Part shown: positions 57,335 through 64,000 of the stretch, in pieces | Layout: every line of letters begins with the position of its first letter | How positions within the stretch are numbered: position 1 is the stretch's first letter | Origin: UBA1952 sp965246785 | GTDB taxonomy: Bacteria > Bacteroidota > Bacteroidia > Chitinophagales > Chitinophagaceae | DNA length: 64,000 bases | Direction of reading: 5' to 3' | NCBI GenBank assembly: GCA_965246785.1 | Contig: CBDFFM010000004.1 | Location: 124,001-188,000 of the forward strand | The notes under the pieces: model-generated | What the model was told of the DNA's origin: nothing | What the model saw: only the letters and a program-made list of their open reading frames with translations | Database searches by the model: none | Translations under genes and position numbers: made by a program

Positions 57335-57531
57335 AAGACTCTCATATTATTATCAAACCATACCTGAGGCTGACCAAAGCGTTCCCGTGTCTTACCAGGT
57401 CATTCCCGAGGCGGCCAAGTCGTACCCGCCCTCTGCCAGGTCTTACCCGCAGCCTACCAAGTCGTACCCGCCCTGCCGCGGCACTTCCGAGGCTTACCAA
57501 GCCCTTCCCGCACCCAACCACAGCATTCCCC
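57335..57531. repeat. Array C: nine to ten units of about 21 bp with core AAGTCGTACCCG
   Basis: Core starts are 57355, 57376, 57397, 57417, 57438, 57459, 57478, 57499 and 57520, with a weak tenth at 57335. Spacings are 20 or 21 with one 19. The consensus is A(A/G)GTCnT(A/T)CCCG followed by about nine bases commonly ending TACC or GCC. The core is not palindromic, unlike arrays A, B and D. The array lies downstream of the barrel gene and more than 200 bp upstream of the T9SS cargo gene. Confidence 0.85.
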
Positions 57532-57582
57532 AGACTTGCCAGAATAATTTTCGCTATGCTTGAAGGCCTCTCCGCTTAATCG

Positions 57583-60324
57583 TCATTCGCGCTTACCGCC
57601 GCCGCCCATCGTCAGCCGGTACTTAAAGCTGAGCAGGAAATACCGCCCAATCGTATTGCTCCGCTGCTCATACAGGTAATTAAGCTGGCTGCTGCGCACA
57701 ATGCTGCGATTCCGGTCAAGCAGGTCAAAGGCATCCAGCGTCAGCGCGCCGCGCTTCGCTTTGAGGAAGTAATAGGACGCCGATGCCTGCACCAATGGTA
57801 CAGTGAGCGGATTAGCAAAAGCAGCCGATTGATACCTGTCCACATCCGCGCTCACCGAGCAATAGAAAAAGTCGGTAGGCTGGTAGCTCAGTGAGGCGGT
57901 AGCGGTGTACTGCACATAGCTCGTATTAAAGGCTTCCATCACCGAATACTTTGAATCAGTATAGGCTACGCCAAGAGAAACGTCAGCATCCCAGACATCC
58001 TTCTTCCTGTTGCCGATACCCAGCTTCGCGCCGTGCGTAAAGGTGTTGTTGCTGTTTTGCATCCCATTCACCACGGTCATGCCCTTATTGTACTGCTCAC
58101 TGAGGCGCAGGCTTAGGTTGATGCCCAGCTTACGCACCGGTGTACTGTAGTCGGCACGGCCGCTTACATTGTAGTCGTCCGGTACATTGATATACGTCAG
58201 GTCTTCGCTCAGGTCAGGATTAATGCTGCGACTGAGGACGATTTTGTCGTGCGTGTACTTGCCGTTCAGCGAAGCCATGAGCGAGGTAAATGAGAAGGCG
58301 TCAAAGCGGTGGTAGCTCAGCGAGCCGTTGTGCGCCACTTCCGGTATCAGTGCAGGGTTGCCGCGTATGCGTTGCACTGGATTGGTATAGTCGGTAGCTG
58401 GCAGCATCTGCAAAGCCGATGGCGGCGAAACGCTGCTATTGTAAGAAGCGTTCATACTGCTGCGCGTGTCAATTGTGTATTGCAGATAAGCGCCGGGTAG
58501 CAGATAGCTGCGCCCGGTTGTAATGGCCGGCGCGCCGCCCTGTGGCCTGGCTTGGAGCCAGCCCCATTCGCCGTTTACCACAATGCTGTATTGCAGCCCC
58601 TGCGTGCTGTGCCGGAAGGAGAGGCCGGGCCGCACATAATCGTAGCGGCGGCTGTAAGCCGGGCTGAGCGAGTCAATGCTATGCTCTTCATCACCTGCAA
58701 GCCCTTGCCGCCGTTCCAGGGCGTCGCTGCCCTCTGCGCCGCGCAGGCCGCCTTCCAGAAAGTTGTGGGCATCAAGCTTGCGCGTAAGTCCGGCGCTCAC
58801 GTTGTAAGACCACTGCTGCTTTTTATTGTGCTGGTATTGATTGTCAGTAAAGCTTGCGCCGGACTGCGCATAAAAAGTCTTGTTCGCCCAGTCAGAAGCG
58901 GCAAGCGATTTTTCGGCGGTCGCTCCTGCGGAGAAGCGGATAACCGGCCATGCGCCTCCACGCCGTAGTGTGTACGAAAGATTGCCGTTCGCGCGCAGCT
59001 CGTCCCCGTCATTCAGGATGCGGCTGTCCAATTGATTGAGCAGCGCCGCGCGAATGGTGGAAGCGGCCATAAGGTTGCGCCGCGCATTACTGTTGGCAAA
59101 GCCTGCCGAGCCGCTGCCGCGCAATTGCTGCGTCGAATCCAGGTTCTGCCGCACGTTGAAATTCAGCCCGTGGCTGAAGTCCTGCTTGTACTCATCCAAC
59201 TCCTCATCGCGCGCAAAGGTCTCCGTGCTCGTAAAGTTCTGCGTAGTCGTTTGCTGCTCCAGCCGCTTGTCGGCCCCATTGCCCATATAGCTCACATTAT
59301 ACCGTCCGCCCTTTGGCTCAAAAGTATAGTTTAGCCCCAGCGCGCCGGAAGTAATCAAGCCGGTAACGGGTTGGCCGAAGTTCACCGGCAGATTACCGCC
59401 AAGCTGAATGTTGCCGCCGCTCTCGCCACCGCCGCCTTCCAGCAATGCACCAAGCCCGCCGCTGAAGCTGAAGTAATCCTGTAGGGAGAAGCCGAACTGG
59501 TTAATGTTGTTCGCCATGCCCAGCGCGGCAAACTGGCTTCGCTTCTTAAAGCGATAGTAATGTCCGGCCAGCTTAAAACGCCCGTCTGTCCCGCTGCCTC
59601 CTTCCATATCGCCGAAGTAGCCATGGCGTGCTTTTTCCTTCAGCTTCAGGTTGATGGTTTTCTCTCGCTCGCCGTCATCAATGCCGGTGTATTGCGCGGA
59701 TTGTGAAAGCGCGTCAAAGACCTGCACCTTATCAATCGCATCGGCGGGCAGGTTTTTCGTTGCCACCTTCGGGTCGTTGGAGAAAAACTCTTTGCCGTCC
59801 ACCATAACACGCTGCACGTCCTTGCCGCCGGCCTTGATGTTTCCTGCCTTATCCACCTCCACGCCGGGCAGCTTGCGCAGCAATTCTTCCGTTACGGCTC
59901 CCGGCCTCGTTTTAAACGAGCTTCCATTGTACTCAATCGTGTCGCGCTTCAGAAGAATCGGAATTTTCTCGCCACTCACCTGCACGCCTTCCAGCGCCAC
60001 GGCGTCTATCGCCTTCATGATGATGCGCGGCAGCATACCGCCGGCAACCGGCATGGCAATGGGCTGGTAGTGCGTCCGCAAATCCATCCCCGCGGCTTGT
60101 AATAAATACGTTCCGCCCGGCACAGCCTGGATGAGATACACGCCATCACCGTCCGTCACGCCAAAAGCGGCCATCGTAGAATCGGTAGGGTAGAGGAGCG
60201 AGACAGCGATGCCCCGGAGCGGTTTACCGGCGGTGTCGGTAATAGCCCCGCGCAGGCTGCTGCCCTGCGCGTGCAAGTGCCAAGGGATGCAAAGAGCCAG
60301 CAGCAAGAATTGCAGCGTTTTCAT
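57583..60324 (-). CDS. Outer-membrane beta-barrel protein with carboxypeptidase-like N-domain and plug
   Basis: The 913-residue protein has a signal peptide (LLLALCIPWHLHAQ), a carboxypeptidase regulatory-like domain (SLRGAITDTAGKPLRGIAVSLL, about residues 23-105), a TonB-type plug (RDTIEYNGSSFKTRPGAVTEELLRKLPGVEVD, GKDVQRVMVDGKEFF) and a large C-terminal barrel ending with an aromatic strand. It belongs to the TonB-receptor-like outer membrane protein family common in Bacteroidota, though the barrel lacks the classic SusC signature. The cargo is unknown. It is in an operon with the GLPGLI gene 19 bp upstream. Confidence 0.9.
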   Translation of the reverse strand: MKTLQFLLLALCIPWHLHAQGSSLRGAITDTAGKPLRGIAVSLLYPTDSTMAAFGVTDGDGVYLIQAVPGGTYLLQAAGMDLRTHYQPIAMPVAGGMLPRIIMKAIDAVALEGVQVSGEKIPILLKRDTIEYNGSSFKTRPGAVTEELLRKLPGVEVDKAGNIKAGGKDVQRVMVDGKEFFSNDPKVATKNLPADAIDKVQVFDALSQSAQYTGIDDGEREKTINLKLKEKARHGYFGDMEGGSGTDGRFKLAGHYYRFKKRSQFAALGMANNINQFGFSLQDYFSFSGGLGALLEGGGGESGGNIQLGGNLPVNFGQPVTGLITSGALGLNYTFEPKGGRYNVSYMGNGADKRLEQQTTTQNFTSTETFARDEELDEYKQDFSHGLNFNVRQNLDSTQQLRGSGSAGFANSNARRNLMAASTIRAALLNQLDSRILNDGDELRANGNLSYTLRRGGAWPVIRFSAGATAEKSLAASDWANKTFYAQSGASFTDNQYQHNKKQQWSYNVSAGLTRKLDAHNFLEGGLRGAEGSDALERRQGLAGDEEHSIDSLSPAYSRRYDYVRPGLSFRHSTQGLQYSIVVNGEWGWLQARPQGGAPAITTGRSYLLPGAYLQYTIDTRSSMNASYNSSVSPPSALQMLPATDYTNPVQRIRGNPALIPEVAHNGSLSYHRFDAFSFTSLMASLNGKYTHDKIVLSRSINPDLSEDLTYINVPDDYNVSGRADYSTPVRKLGINLSLRLSEQYNKGMTVVNGMQNSNNTFTHGAKLGIGNRKKDVWDADVSLGVAYTDSKYSVMEAFNTSYVQYTATASLSYQPTDFFYCSVSADVDRYQSAAFANPLTVPLVQASASYYFLKAKRGALTLDAFDLLDRNRSIVRSSQLNYLYEQRSNTIGRYFLLSFKYRLTMGGGGKRE

Positions 60325-60343
60325 AAGCGCAGAATTGCGGTTG

Positions 60344-61108
60344 TTAGTTCTGAATGTGGATTATCATCCCATCCTTGCCGCCGTGTGAGCGCCCGCCGGA
60401 TTGCTGCTGCATCTCCTTTGCCTTCTCTTTTTCTATCGCCTCAAACTCTGCCTTTGTAACCTTCTTGCCGTCTTTCGGCGGTGCAATGGCTATAGTCTGG
60501 CCTTGCTCCACTTTCGTAGCCTTGATGGTGAATGCGCCTTTTTGCTGCACCCTGCTTCCTTCCAGTATCAGCCCCGGCAGTCCGCGCCAGTCCTGCGGCC
60601 CCGCAGACACCGGAATGGCTGTAGTAAACCAAGCGATGATGGTATCCTTGCCGTAAGAAATTGCTTCCTGACAAGGATAGGCGAGAATGGTTTTTTGCTG
60701 ACCAGTCATACGCCAGGAGCGCTTCGCCGCATCGCCGGCAATGAGAAACTTCCGGCCCATAAGGTCGCGCTGCTCTACTACGCTGCCGGCCTTGAGGTCG
60801 GTATAGGTTACCTCTTCGGGTATTTGCATCTTAAACTGAATGTGCATGCCATCGTCCGTGTTGCCGGACATCTGTTTTTCCTCGGCCTTGCCGGTTGTAT
60901 AAACAGATGCATCAGGATTGAAGCTCAGCACGCGGGTAGAATGCATGCCGGAAGCAAAAAAATCTTTCAGCGGCCCTGCCTCGGCGGGTAAGTCGGCAGG
61001 CGCTTCTATCTTCATCGTTTCCTCGTAGGTGACGCGGCCGGTAGTCGTTTGCGCACCTGCGCAGGCAGTGGTGCAGCAGGCAGCAAGGAGAATTAGTGTG
61101 CGTTTCAT
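60344..61108 (-). CDS. GLPGLI family secreted protein
   Basis: The 254-residue protein has a signal peptide ending near CAGAQ and carries the family-defining GLPGLIL at residues 176-182 (DWRGLPGLILEG). The C-terminal end is rich in Lys, Gln and Gly. Proteins of this family regularly precede outer-membrane barrel genes, as here, and are thought to work with them in the periplasm or at the outer membrane. The promoter region is shared with the divergent two-component system. Confidence 0.95.
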   Translation of the reverse strand: MKRTLILLAACCTTACAGAQTTTGRVTYEETMKIEAPADLPAEAGPLKDFFASGMHSTRVLSFNPDASVYTTGKAEEKQMSGNTDDGMHIQFKMQIPEEVTYTDLKAGSVVEQRDLMGRKFLIAGDAAKRSWRMTGQQKTILAYPCQEAISYGKDTIIAWFTTAIPVSAGPQDWRGLPGLILEGSRVQQKGAFTIKATKVEQGQTIAIAPPKDGKKVTKAEFEAIEKEKAKEMQQQSGGRSHGGKDGMIIHIQN

Positions 61109-61162
61109 AGAGCGGCTGTGGTGGTTTTGATTGGAGACAAATGTTGCGCACGGCGAATGGAT

Positions 61163-61203
61163 TTCAGGTTAATGGCAGGCGCATTAAGGTTAATTAAGGT
61201 TAA
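61163..61203. promoter_or_regulatory. Candidate response-regulator binding site: three TTAAGGTTAA-type boxes
   Basis: Boxes TTCAGGTTAA (61163-61172), TTAAGGTTAA (61184-61193) and TTAAGGTTAA (61194-61203) are spaced 21 and 10 bp, so all lie on the same face of the helix, as expected for tandem OmpR-family sites. They sit between divergent GLPGLI-barrel and kinase-regulator operons. Confidence 0.65.
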
Positions 61204-61247
61204 AGCGCAGCCGAGCATTGCCCAACGCGCCGCTACTTTGCAACATA

Positions 61248-62660
61248 GTGAAGCGCAAGAGCACCCTTATCCTCCTAATGCTTTTCAGCGGCGCATTGCT
61301 TTGCGCTTTCCTGGGATTCTGGCTGCGCACTGAATGGCAAGGAGAGAAGCGGGCACTGCAAACAGAGCTGCAGGACAAATTCAATCTCGCGGGCAGACAG
61401 GTAAAGGATTCCCTGTTTCGCTTCAAAATCGTACGGCCATTCATGCAGCGCAGGCACGACAGCCCCAAGCCATTGCGGCTTATGGTGAGCGATCCGAAAG
61501 CATCCCGATTGCCGCCAGACGCCAGGCTTCACCCGACGCTTACCATCCGCAATACCATCATTCAGACGAAAGGCAGCGCCCCTCGCCGGCTCCGGGATAC
61601 GGCTGTGATGAATATCGTTGAGGGAATAAACGTGTTTTTGAACGAAGCGTTTCCTGACTCATTAAGCTGGATGCTGGAGCATGGCGATACGATGCGCATA
61701 CGCAGAAAGATGGAAGCGACGTTTGATTCTGTACAGGCGCACTTTAACCTGCTCTGGCAAAACATTCCGCAGCCGGACAGCTATGCGGTCATTTTACTGC
61801 GCAATGCAGAATGGCAACAGCTTCCTCCGCTTGCCGTAAGTAATTACAAGCCATACCTCATGCGCCGCATGTTGCCGCAAATCCTGTTTGCGCTTGCGTT
61901 AGCCGGCATCATAATGCTTGCATTTATGCTGGCCTGGCGCAGCCTGCAGCGCGAGCGCCGACTCTTCCAAATGAAAAACAGCCTCGTGAGCAACATGAGC
62001 CATGAGCTGAAGACGCCGGTAACGACTGTGAAGGTAGCGCTGGAAGCCTTAGGTGAGGAAGCCGTGCTGGAAAACCGTGCAACCGTACGCGAGTATGTGG
62101 ATATAGCCGCGCAGGAATTGCAGCGGCTGGAATTGCTGATCAATGGCACGCTGCACAACTCGTTGATGGAATCGGGCAGGCTGCCAATGCAATTTGCGCC
62201 GGCGGATTTGCGCGCGCTTACAGAAAGCCTCGTCGGCTCGCTGCGTCTGCGCCTTCAAAAGTCCGGAGCACAGGTTTCGCTTTCTTTTACCGGCGACGAT
62301 TTTACCATTAAGGCGGATAAGCTGCACATCCAGGGCGTCTTGCTCAACATCATTGACAATGCGCTGAAGTATGGCGGGGATGGCGTGCGTATTTGCATAG
62401 ACGGCGTTGCAACTTCTGACGCAGTCTGGCTTTCAATAAGCGATGACGGGCCTGGCATCCCGGCGGCCTATACGAAGCGGGTCTTTGAAAGATTCTTCCG
62501 CGTGCCCACCGGCAACCTGCATCTTGTGAAAGGCTACGGTCTCGGACTGAGCTATGCGGCGGAAGTTGCGCGGCTGCATGGCGGCAGCATCACCGTGAGC
62601 AGCGATGAAGGCAAAGGCGGCACGTTTACGCTACAGCTTCCTAAACACAGAACCGCATGA
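61248..62660 (+). CDS. Membrane sensor histidine kinase
   Basis: The GTG at 61248 gives 470 residues (MKRKSTLILLMLFSGALLCAF). A TTG ten codons upstream lies in front of a TACTTTG box and is less likely. Two membrane helices (about residues 7-28 and 215-235) flank a periplasmic sensor domain of roughly 185 residues. The kinase core has SNMSHELKTPVTTVK (phospho-His), the N box NIIDNALKYGGDG, DDGPGIP and GYGLGLSYAAEV. Its stop overlaps the response regulator start (ATGA). It is expected to control the divergent GLPGLI-barrel operon. Confidence 0.93.
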   Translation: MKRKSTLILLMLFSGALLCAFLGFWLRTEWQGEKRALQTELQDKFNLAGRQVKDSLFRFKIVRPFMQRRHDSPKPLRLMVSDPKASRLPPDARLHPTLTIRNTIIQTKGSAPRRLRDTAVMNIVEGINVFLNEAFPDSLSWMLEHGDTMRIRRKMEATFDSVQAHFNLLWQNIPQPDSYAVILLRNAEWQQLPPLAVSNYKPYLMRRMLPQILFALALAGIIMLAFMLAWRSLQRERRLFQMKNSLVSNMSHELKTPVTTVKVALEALGEEAVLENRATVREYVDIAAQELQRLELLINGTLHNSLMESGRLPMQFAPADLRALTESLVGSLRLRLQKSGAQVSLSFTGDDFTIKADKLHIQGVLLNIIDNALKYGGDGVRICIDGVATSDAVWLSISDDGPGIPAAYTKRVFERFFRVPTGNLHLVKGYGLGLSYAAEVARLHGGSITVSSDEGKGGTFTLQLPKHRTA

Positions 62661-63358
62661 GAAAGCATCGCATTCTGTATGTGGAAGACGAGGCCTATCT
62701 CGCGCGCATCGTCACGGAATCTTTAGCCCGAAAGGGCTTTAATGTGCTGCACCGCAAAGACGGTACGCGGCTGCTGGAGCATATCCAATCCTTTGCGCCG
62801 GACGCCTGTGTGCTGGACGTGATGCTACCGCACATTGACGGCTTTACGCTCGGCAGCGCGGTGCGGGCTGCGCATCCAAAGCTGCCTATCATCTTCCTGA
62901 CGGCTAAGTCGCAGACGAGCGATGTACTGGCGGGCTTCTCTTCCGGCGGCACTGATTACCTGCGTAAGCCGTTTAGTGTAGAAGAGCTGGCTGTGCGAGT
63001 GGAAGCGCAAATCCGTATTCATACTACGGATGCGGGAGCGGCGGCGCCTTTGCCGGAAGAGGTGGCTCTAGGCAATCTCATCTTTTACCCTTCCCAATAC
63101 GAACTGCAGTTTGGCGATGGAACGACACAGAAGCTTTCGTACCGGGAAACACAATTGCTCACCCTGCTTGCACAACATGCCAACCGTCCGGTGGAGCGCC
63201 GCATGCTGCTGCAAGCCATTTGGGGCGACGACAGCTTTTTCAACTCCCGCAATATGGACGTATATATCCGCAAGCTGCGCGACTACCTTTCTGCGGATAA
63301 GCGGCTGGAATTAATTACGCTTAAAGGGCAAGGGTATCATTTTGTGATGCCTACTTAA
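62657..63358 (+). CDS. OmpR-family response regulator
   Basis: The 233-residue protein has a receiver domain with Glu10-Asp11-Glu12, phospho-acceptor Asp54 (CVLDVMLPHIDG) and Lys104 (DYLRKPF). A winged-helix domain follows (YRETQLLTLLAQHANRPVERRMLLQAIWG, NMDVYIRKLRDYL, ITLKGQGYHFV). It overlaps the kinase stop by 4 bp. The TTAAGGTTAA boxes upstream of the kinase are its likely target. The 3' end overlaps msrA on the other strand by 8 bp. Confidence 0.97.
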   Translation: MRKHRILYVEDEAYLARIVTESLARKGFNVLHRKDGTRLLEHIQSFAPDACVLDVMLPHIDGFTLGSAVRAAHPKLPIIFLTAKSQTSDVLAGFSSGGTDYLRKPFSVEELAVRVEAQIRIHTTDAGAAAPLPEEVALGNLIFYPSQYELQFGDGTTQKLSYRETQLLTLLAQHANRPVERRMLLQAIWGDDSFFNSRNMDVYIRKLRDYLSADKRLELITLKGQGYHFVMPT

Positions 63359-64000
63359 CAAGCTTGTCAGCAAACACTTTCCTGAACTTCTCCAGCTTCG
63401 GGCGGACTACAAACTGGCAATAAGGCTGGTCGCCATTCTGGTTGTAGTAATTCTGATGATAATCCTCAGCCTTATAGAATTTTTCCGCCGGCGCTATTTG
63501 TGTTACAACAGGCGCGTTATAGGCTTGCTCGTCATTCAGCTTCTTCTTGTAATCCTGCGCCGTTTGCCGCTGCGCATCGTTGTGGTAGAAAATGACAGAG
63601 CGGTATTGCGTGCCTACGTCATTTCCTTGCCTGTTGAGCTGTGTCGGATCGTGGGAAGTCCAGAATGCCGCAAGCAACTCGTCAAAGGAAACCTCGCGCG
63701 GGTCGTACCAGATGTTGGTTACTTCGGCATGTCCAGTAGTACCACTGCATACTTCGCTATAGGTGGGGTTTTCCATTTGGCCGCCCATGTAGCCGCTCTC
63801 CACGCGCTTCACGCCTATGAGCTGTTGGAATTGCGCCTCTGTACACCAGAAGCAGCCCGCGCCAAACGTGGCCTCTTGTAACGTCTCGTTCATGTTGCTT
63901 TGCGCAGCAGTATTCATTTGTTTGAAAGTTTCTGTTTTGATGTAGTGCTCGCCATCATCGCTTTGGCCACAGGCGCCGAAGCCAAGCGCCGAAAGCAGCA
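63351..64000 (-). CDS. msrA: Peptide methionine sulfoxide reductase A, lipoprotein form (5' end outside window)
   Basis: The catalytic motif ATFGAGCFWCTEAQF, GYMGGQMENPTYSEVCSGTTGHAEV and FWTSHDPTQLNRQGNDVGTQYRS identify MsrA, which reduces S-methionine sulfoxide. Internal ATG 63915-63917 would give a 188-residue cytoplasmic enzyme. However, the frame stays open to the window edge and encodes LLSALGFGACGQSDDGEHYI, a lipobox followed by Cys, so the true gene is a periplasmic or outer-membrane lipoprotein whose start lies beyond base 64000. It is convergent with the response regulator. Confidence 0.93.
   Translation of the reverse strand, partial: LLSALGFGACGQSDDGEHYIKTETFKQMNTAAQSNMNETLQEATFGAGCFWCTEAQFQQLIGVKRVESGYMGGQMENPTYSEVCSGTTGHAEVTNIWYDPREVSFDELLAAFWTSHDPTQLNRQGNDVGTQYRSVIFYHNDAQRQTAQDYKKKLNDEQAYNAPVVTQIAPAEKFYKAEDYHQNYYNQNGDQPYCQFVVRPKLEKFRKVFADKLVK

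Overview
The window looks like a chromosomal segment of a GC-rich member of the Bacteroidota, most likely Chitinophagaceae-like. The grounds are TAnnTTTG-type -7 promoter elements, near absence of Shine-Dalgarno sequences, a T9SS sorting domain, a GLPGLI protein beside an outer-membrane barrel, DarA/DarB-type genes, and an rRNA operon with Ile and Ala tRNAs in the spacer. The family-level assignment is inference; no search was run.

Region 1 (1-15.5 kb, minus strand) is most of an extracellular contractile injection system (eCIS, Afp/PVC/AlgoCIS-like). In transcription order it encodes a DUF4255 terminal cap protein, an unrecognised 391-aa protein, the sheath, two tube proteins, a DUF5908-like small protein, a LysM/Afp7-type adaptor, a VgrG-like spike with a frameshift, a PAAR tip, a gp25-like wedge and two giant baseplate proteins. 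The last runs off the left edge. The AAA+ ATPase, measuring protein, fibres and any cargo are not visible.

Region 2 (15.8-35.1 kb) is housekeeping and secreted-protein genes: a flavin amine oxidase, an S1/P1 nuclease, YtxH-like proteins, a darB-darA pair, an HtrA protease, uvrC, a hutU-ispF operon, purC, a nucleotidyltransferase pair, leucine dehydrogenase and a desaturase.

Region 3 (35.4-48.8 kb) holds an Lhr-like helicase, a 16S-Ile-Ala-23S-5S operon with two promoters, DAHP synthase/chorismate mutase, yraN, a sugar-phosphate isomerase and ribF.

Region 4 (48.8-64 kb) holds two GT-C-type membrane proteins, two two-component systems, a T9SS cargo protein, an outer-membrane barrel with its GLPGLI partner, and an MsrA lipoprotein that runs off the right edge.

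The most unusual content is between genes. Three intergenic arrays have a 21-bp period, about nine units each, and a conserved 12-bp core followed by a 9-bp variable spacer, but each has a completely different core: GAATTGCAATTC at 26.4 kb, GGATGTCAATCC at 35.2 kb and AAGTCGTACCCG at 57.4 kb. A fourth array at 47 kb has a 43-bp period and a 16-bp palindromic core. Several hairpin elements also occur, including two with the same linker TTAAGGGTGTCTGG between unrelated stems.

Four genes (eCIS spike, helicase, nucleotidyltransferase, sensor kinase) are each split by what looks like exactly one extra base in a homopolymer. Removing that base restores one full-length frame in every case, so sequencing error must be excluded before any is called a true pseudogene.
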